Shown here: positions 60,046 to 64,000 of the stretch, one piece after another | Numbering within the stretch: the first letter of the stretch is position 1 | Layout: each line of letters starts with the position of its first letter | Assembly (NCBI RefSeq): GCF_050596425.1 | Contig: NZ_CP192292.1 | Coordinates: 2,046,001-2,110,000 of the forward strand | Direction: 5' to 3' | Origin: G963665925 sp050596425 | GTDB lineage: Bacteria; Bacillota; Clostridia; Peptostreptococcales; Acidaminobacteraceae | DNA: 64,000 nt | Notes under the pieces: generated by a model | Told to the model about the DNA's origin: nothing | The model's input: the letters and a program-made list of their open reading frames with translations, nothing else | Databases searched by the model: none | Made by a program: the position numbers and the translations under genes

Positions 60046-60101
60046 AAGGCCTTTATCCGGATACGCAATTCATTCAGCTGAAAAAAGGTAACCGTTTAAA
60101 A

Positions 60102-60599
60102 ATGGGAGACGTGGATTTCACAGTTCTGCATCCGCCACAAATTGATTTAAAGGCGCCTAAAGGAAGTTGGAAAATAAGGCGTATGGGGGCCAACAATATG
60201 TCTTTGGCACTGGTAATGGAATATAAAAAGCGGAAAATACTCTTCACCGGAGATATAGAAAAAGAAAGTGAACATGAAATACTAAGCCATTGGAAGACAA
60301 AGGGGGAAGGGCTTGATGTGGATATTCTAAAAGTTGGCCATCACGGTTCTAAAACATCATCAAGCATGTCTTTTATCAAGGCTGTACAGCCAGAATACGC
60401 TATCATTCAAGTGGGCAGGAATAACTTTGGTCATCCAGCGCCGACGACCCTGAATACCCTTGAGAGGTCTGGGGGGATAAAAGATAAGAGCAGTATATAT
60501 AGGAACGACAAGCAGGGATGTATTCGGGTGTTTTTAGGTGATGAAATTCACATAATCCCGTGGCTTACATACCATCGTCAGACATGGTACAATAGATAG
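60102..60599 (+). CDS. comEC: ComEC/Rec2, C-terminal part of the metallo-beta-lactamase domain (frameshifted)
   Basis: This -1 frame holds the end of ComEC: NNMSLALVMEYKKRKILFTGDIE, here in parts, VDILKVGHHGSKTSS with a metal-site histidine pair, and the conserved GRNNFGHPAPTTL near the end. In this frame the coding signal runs back to about 60027 (DVLDHIKGLYPDTQF), so the shift point is the A7 run. No ribosome binding site precedes its ATG. holA follows after 32 nt. Confidence 0.88.
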   Translation: MGDVDFTVLHPPQIDLKAPKGSWKIRRMGANNMSLALVMEYKKRKILFTGDIEKESEHEILSHWKTKGEGLDVDILKVGHHGSKTSSSMSFIKAVQPEYAIIQVGRNNFGHPAPTTLNTLERSGGIKDKSSIYRNDKQGCIRVFLGDEIHIIPWLTYHRQTWYNR

Positions 60600-60631
60600 G
60601 CACAAAAGAAACGGGATAACTGGAGGCCCTT

Positions 60632-61675
60632 ATGTCATATACAGATTTTATAAAAGAATTAGATAAAAACACACTGAAACCCGTCTATTTGTTTTATGGT
60701 ACGGAAAAATACTTAATGGACCATGCCACCGACAAACTAAAAGCGGATTTGATTAATGTCGCTTATGAGGACTTTAACTGGTCGGTGTTTGACGGAGGGG
60801 CCTGCGAGCTGGATGAGGTTCTGGGGAACGCTGAAACGCTTCCATTTTTTGATGATAAAAAAGTTGTGCTCGTTAGAAATGCGCCTTTTTTCAACGCAAC
60901 AAAGAACAGGATGACAGGACCCTGGGAAGAGGCGCTCATTGAGTACTTAAAGAGTCCTTCAGACAGCACGGTTCTAATATTTGAAGGGTCGGCGAAGCCG
61001 GATAAACGAAAAAAACTATATAAGAGTTTGACTAAGTCAGGCAAGGCTGTTGAATTTAGTAAGTTAGATGATCGAAGTTTTCCAAAGTGGATGAAAAAAG
61101 TCATTGCTGACTCAGGCAAGACGATCGACCCTGGTACCCTTCACTTTTTAACAGAACAGACTGCATATCTTGACTATGGGTCTGATAAGACCTTGCATGA
61201 TGTTATGAATATGCTTCAAAAGGTCATGGGCTATTGTGGTGAAAGAACCAGCATTACAACAAATGATATTGAAACCATGATTGATAAACCCTTAGAGAAA
61301 TCCATATTTGATGTGGTGGACGCTTTAGGGAGCAATAAAACAGATGTTGCTTTTCGAATCAGTCATAAGCTCTTTCAAGAAGGGGAGCCGCCAATCAAGG
61401 TCATGGCTATGATTACCCGTCATTTTAGATTGCTTCTTAAGACCAAAATTTACATGAATGAAGGCTATACACCATCTGCCCTATCTTCAAAACTGAAATT
61501 GCCCGGATTTGTGGTTAAAAAGAATGCTGCACAAATCAGACCTTTTTCAGTTGGTCGGCTAACCATGATGCTCAACGCTTGCAAGGAAACTGAGTTCGCA
61601 ATGAAAACTGGCCAGTATGAAGGACGATTGGCTGTAGAGACGTTAATGGTAAAACTGAATCAAAGGGTGAAATAA
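60632..61675 (+). CDS. holA: DNA polymerase III, delta subunit
   Basis: This 347-residue clamp-loader subunit has the family start KPVYLFYGTEKYLMDHA and a VVLVRNAPFF segment near residue 80. A SALSSKLKLPGFVVKKNA stretch appears near 290. It opens the beta clamp with DnaX and HolB. ATG follows ACTGGAGG. The comEC-holA-rpsT-lepA order is typical for Firmicutes, which supports the call. Confidence 0.93.
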   Translation: MSYTDFIKELDKNTLKPVYLFYGTEKYLMDHATDKLKADLINVAYEDFNWSVFDGGACELDEVLGNAETLPFFDDKKVVLVRNAPFFNATKNRMTGPWEEALIEYLKSPSDSTVLIFEGSAKPDKRKKLYKSLTKSGKAVEFSKLDDRSFPKWMKKVIADSGKTIDPGTLHFLTEQTAYLDYGSDKTLHDVMNMLQKVMGYCGERTSITTNDIETMIDKPLEKSIFDVVDALGSNKTDVAFRISHKLFQEGEPPIKVMAMITRHFRLLLKTKIYMNEGYTPSALSSKLKLPGFVVKKNAAQIRPFSVGRLTMMLNACKETEFAMKTGQYEGRLAVETLMVKLNQRVK

Positions 61676-61716
61676 TAGTGGTGTTATTGAGCCTTGAATA
61701 TAATAAGATGATCCTA

Positions 61717-61760
61717 AAAACATCCCAGTATAAATGTATGTTTATACTGGGGTGTTTTTT
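61717..61760 (+). terminator. Terminator after holA
   Basis: AACATCCCAGTATAAA and TTTATACTGGGGTGTT form a 16-bp stem with one G-U, then T6. Confidence 0.9.
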
Positions 61761-61775
61761 ATGTGTGCGGTAAAT

Positions 61776-61836
61776 TAAGAATCAAAATTCCTATGGTAGG
61801 GCGAGGGCATAGATCTGTAATTTTGCAAGCGACTGA
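61776..61836 (-). repeat. Palindromic intergenic repeat, half copy E
   Basis: Only the conserved end is present: GGGCGAGGGCAT, ATCTGTAATTTTGCAAGCGAC at its right, matching the right arms of copies C and D. The other half is missing, so it is a truncated copy. Confidence 0.8.
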
Positions 61837-61841
61837 AATAT

Positions 61842-61872
61842 AAAAAGCACCAATCTATAAAAGATTGGTGCT
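61842..61872 (-). terminator. Second terminator-like hairpin downstream of rpsT
   Basis: AGCACCAATCT and AGATTGGTGCT form a perfect 11-bp stem. On the minus strand it is followed by T5. It lies about 300 nt after the rpsT stop, behind the first terminator at 61995. Confidence 0.65.
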
Positions 61873-61994
61873 GGATTATCTGGCATAATTATAGATAGAG
61901 TAGAGCTCAGTACATTATGCAAGAGATATACAATATCTAATTTATTTATTAATAAGGTATGACCATTTCCCGAATACATAGTGCTTTTTCTTCT

Positions 61995-62033
61995 CAAAAA
62001 AGACGGAAAGCGCACGTTTGCAATCGTGCGCTT
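61995..62033 (-). terminator. Terminator after rpsT
   Basis: On the minus strand AAGCGCACG and CGTGCGCTT form a 9-bp stem, followed by a T-rich stretch. The roughly 135 nt between it and rpsT hold no supported gene. Confidence 0.75.
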
Positions 62034-62169
62034 GTTCATTATAAATCTGAATTCAAATTTATAACAAGGGAATTGGGGAATCAAATTCTCCTTATTAAGG
62101 GCATTCTGATTGATCTGATCAGACGCCTTAGTAAGAAGCTCAACTCGCATTTTAATCATTAGAGGGTGA

Positions 62170-62433
62170 TTATGCAAGAGTGTTAAGCTTCTTAGATAGA
62201 CGAGCAACTTTACGAGATGCTGCGTTCTTGTGAATCACGTTCTTTTCAGCAGCCTTACGAGCAAGCTTTTGAACAGTGTTGAACTTTTCAGTTGCAACAG
62301 CTTTATCACCAGCTTCGATAGCTTCTAGGAAACGCTTTTCAGCAGTCTTAAGTGCAGATTTACGAGATTTGTTAAGCTCAGTTTTCTTAGAGATAACCTT
62401 GATTCTCTTCTTTGCAGATTGAATATTAGCCAT
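62170..62433 (-). CDS. rpsT: 30S ribosomal protein S20
   Basis: This 87-residue, very basic, helical protein has the S20 start MANIQSAKKRIKVISKK and HKNAASRKVARLSKKLN at the C-terminus. It binds 16S rRNA early in assembly. GTGAGGTG precedes the ATG on the minus strand. Codons are biased (CGT, AAA/AAG), as usual for ribosomal proteins. It is divergent from lepA and has its own promoter. Confidence 0.96.
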   Translation of the reverse strand: MANIQSAKKRIKVISKKTELNKSRKSALKTAEKRFLEAIEAGDKAVATEKFNTVQKLARKAAEKNVIHKNAASRKVARLSKKLNTLA

Positions 62434-62533
62434 TTGTTTTTCACCTCACTTTCATTTGACCCCTTAGATCATGTACAAGTCAGTAGATAGCCTGCCTTGC
62501 GTATTGTATGAAGGTCAATAGTCAACAAAAAGA

Positions 62534-62562
62534 ATTATAACACTCTTTCATGCTGAAAACAA
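62534..62562 (-). promoter_or_regulatory. Promoter of rpsT
   Basis: On the minus strand TTGTTT is followed 17 bp later by TATAAT, giving a leader of about 95 nt. Confidence 0.65.
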
Positions 62563-62907
62563 GCATAATGTCTTGGTTGGACCAAAATAATTCATTTCAA
62601 AATAGTCAGACAACGACATGGTCTCTTTCTCTTCTTATTAATAAGAAATCTTAATGTGGGGGTATTTAGTTCAGCCATGCTTTATGATATAATATATCAG
62701 AATGTGCACCTCAAAGGATGATTTATGTGGTGCACTTGTTTTATTGTTCTTTCATTTAAGGCGTAGAAGCTTTCGCAAAGCGCAAGGCTCAAAGATGCAA
62801 GCGCAAAATGTGTTTGTACACATAAATGAGTGTAAGAGTAATATTGAAGCAGTTATTAAAATGATAAATCTTAATGCTTGATATATAGAATAAGAGGAGG
62901 ATGCACA
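62563..62907. other. Intergenic region before lepA
   Basis: It holds a weak promoter (TTTAGT, 17 bp, TATAAT at 62688) and a hairpin GTGCACC/GGTGCAC at 62704-62735 followed by T-rich bases. Smaller inverted repeats occur near 62810. The hairpin may be an attenuator of lepA. No gene is supported. Confidence 0.45.
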
Positions 62908-64000
62908 ATGTCGAATCGTCAAGATATGATTCGTAACTTTAGTATCATCGCTCATATCGACCATGGCAAGTCTACCTTAGCAGATAGACTTATTGAAAAG
63001 ACTGGCCTGTTGACAGAGCGTGAAATGCAGGCACAGATCATGGACACGATGGATCTAGAGCGTGAGCGTGGTATTACGATCAAACTGAATACAACAAGAC
63101 TTATATACAAGGCAAACGATGGTGAAGAGTATATACTCAATCTGATCGATACACCGGGTCATGTCGATTTCACTTATGAAGTTTCAAGGTCTCTTGCAGC
63201 CTGTGAGGGGGCGATTCTCGTCGTTGATGCCTCACAAGGCGTAGAAGCCCAAACACTTGCCAATGTACATCTGGCGGATCAACAGGGTCTGGAAATTTTA
63301 CCTGTTTTAAATAAGATTGATCTTCCAAGCGCTCGGCCGGCTGAAATTAAAACTGAAATTGAAGATGTTATAGGTATTCTTGCGGAAGACGCGCCAGAAG
63401 TTTCTGCAAAATCTGGCATCAATATGGAAGACGTATTAGAGCTTATAGTTAAGTCTGTTCCATCGCCAACAGGCGATCCAAAGGCCCCTTTAAAATGCCT
63501 GATATTTGATTCTGTTTATGACAGCTACAAGGGGGTTGTTGCATCTGTACGTGTCTTTGATGGAGAAGTCAAAAAAGGCGACACAATGCTAATGATGTCC
63601 TCTGGAAAGACATTCGAAGTGGCTGAAGTTGGTGTTTATACACCTGGTCCACTGCCACAGCCCAAGCTTCAAGCTGGTGATGTAGGTTATATCACAGCAT
63701 CCATTAAAGATGTTAAGAACTGTCAGGTTGGTGATACCATCACGCTTAAGAATAACCCAACACCGAAGCCATTGCCAGGTTATAAAAAGGCAACACCAAT
63801 GGTGTTCTGTGGTCTTTATCCTGCAGAAGGTGAAAGCTTTGATGCCATCCGTGACGCTCTTGAGAAGCTTCAACTAAATGATGCGGCTCTTACATTCGAA
63901 CCAGAAACATCGGTGGCCCTAGGCTTTGGATTCCGCTGTGGTTTCCTTGGTTTATTACACCTTGAAATTATGCAAGAAAGACTAGAAAGAGAATTTGACC
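62908..64000 (+). CDS. lepA: Elongation factor 4 (LepA), 3' partial
   Basis: The frame is open from ATG 62908, behind AGAGGAGG, to the right edge (364 codons of about 600). It is a translation GTPase: G1 AHIDHGKSTLADRL, G2 RGITIKL, G3 DTPGHVDF, G4 NKIDLP, G5 SAKSG. LepA marks are GLLTEREMQAQIMDTMD and GFRCGFLGLLHLEIMQERLE (in parts). It back-translocates or remodels ribosomes under stress. Confidence 0.96.
   Translation, partial: MSNRQDMIRNFSIIAHIDHGKSTLADRLIEKTGLLTEREMQAQIMDTMDLERERGITIKLNTTRLIYKANDGEEYILNLIDTPGHVDFTYEVSRSLAACEGAILVVDASQGVEAQTLANVHLADQQGLEILPVLNKIDLPSARPAEIKTEIEDVIGILAEDAPEVSAKSGINMEDVLELIVKSVPSPTGDPKAPLKCLIFDSVYDSYKGVVASVRVFDGEVKKGDTMLMMSSGKTFEVAEVGVYTPGPLPQPKLQAGDVGYITASIKDVKNCQVGDTITLKNNPTPKPLPGYKKATPMVFCGLYPAEGESFDAIRDALEKLQLNDAALTFEPETSVALGFGFRCGFLGLLHLEIMQERLEREFD

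Noticed and set aside
61791..62207. 138-codon minus-strand ORF after rpsT
   Set aside because: It spans two terminators and a repeat half copy and overlaps the end of rpsT.
1..64000. CRISPR array, prophage or IS transposase
   Set aside because: I found no regularly spaced direct repeats, phage structural genes or transposase genes. The dispersed palindromes are not regularly spaced.

Overview
The window is chromosomal DNA from a low-GC, Gram-positive anaerobe of the Clostridia type. The signs are a Bce-type two-component/ABC module, SigI/RsgI, a DnaD/DnaI-like helicase-loading pair, a T-box leader, AGGAGG-type ribosome binding sites and many U-tailed terminators. A Fusibacter- or Acidaminobacter-like organism is my guess from overall gene content; nothing in the sequence proves it. 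Both ends cut genes: ptsI at the left edge and lepA at the right edge.

Layout. 1-2011: PTS enzyme I and HPr, in the order ptsI-ptsH. 2087-6118: a TetR regulator, then an ECF sigma factor with its own ECF-type promoter, a zinc-finger/DUF4349 anti-sigma protein and a SIMPL-domain protein. 6178-10720: a biotin-precursor cluster, with bioC-bioH-bioF on the minus strand diverging from a dedicated acyl carrier protein and KAS II gene; a BirA-type operator lies between them. 10788-15544: a lipoprotein with two tandem domains, polA and coaE. 15700-20158: a five-gene export system (HlyD-like adaptor, ABC ATPase, two permeases, small membrane protein). 20401-27114: nicotinate phosphoribosyltransferase, then two identical tRNA-Leu(GAG) genes in opposite orientation around a CAP-domain exoprotein, dnaD-like, dnaC/dnaI-like and FlaR-like genes. 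27457-30802: a nitrilase-family amidase, an AbgT transporter and a YbjQ protein. 31055-33491: a zinc-ribbon protein, sigI and rsgI. 33662-38047: a BceRS-BceAB-like peptide-antibiotic module. 38049-38806: a DUF3793 gene with a Fur box. 38989-42142: a nucleoside hydrolase and a T-box(Cys)-controlled cysK-cysE operon. 42239-50931: a frameshifted HMCES/YedK gene, an AlaX-type editing protein, two unknown genes, an orphan Eco57I-type methyltransferase, a membrane-anchored propeller protein and an ECF-transporter S component. 51040-54903: an unusual cassette of a multi-pass membrane protein ending in a DUF1906 domain, an unknown basic protein and two DUF2589-type paralogues. 54949-64000: cvfB, ybaK, yibE/F-like, a frameshifted comEC, holA, rpsT and lepA.

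Two patterns cut across the genes. A family of roughly 115-130 bp imperfect palindromic elements occurs five times between genes (2971, 12000, 38847, 56563 and a half copy at 61776). Two genes, the YedK homologue and comEC, are each broken by a one-base deficit in a poly-A run, at sites that also read as -1 slippery sequences (A_AAA_AAA and A_AAA_AAG).

The best candidate for an undescribed system is the 51040-54903 cassette. The best non-coding candidate is the palindromic repeat family.
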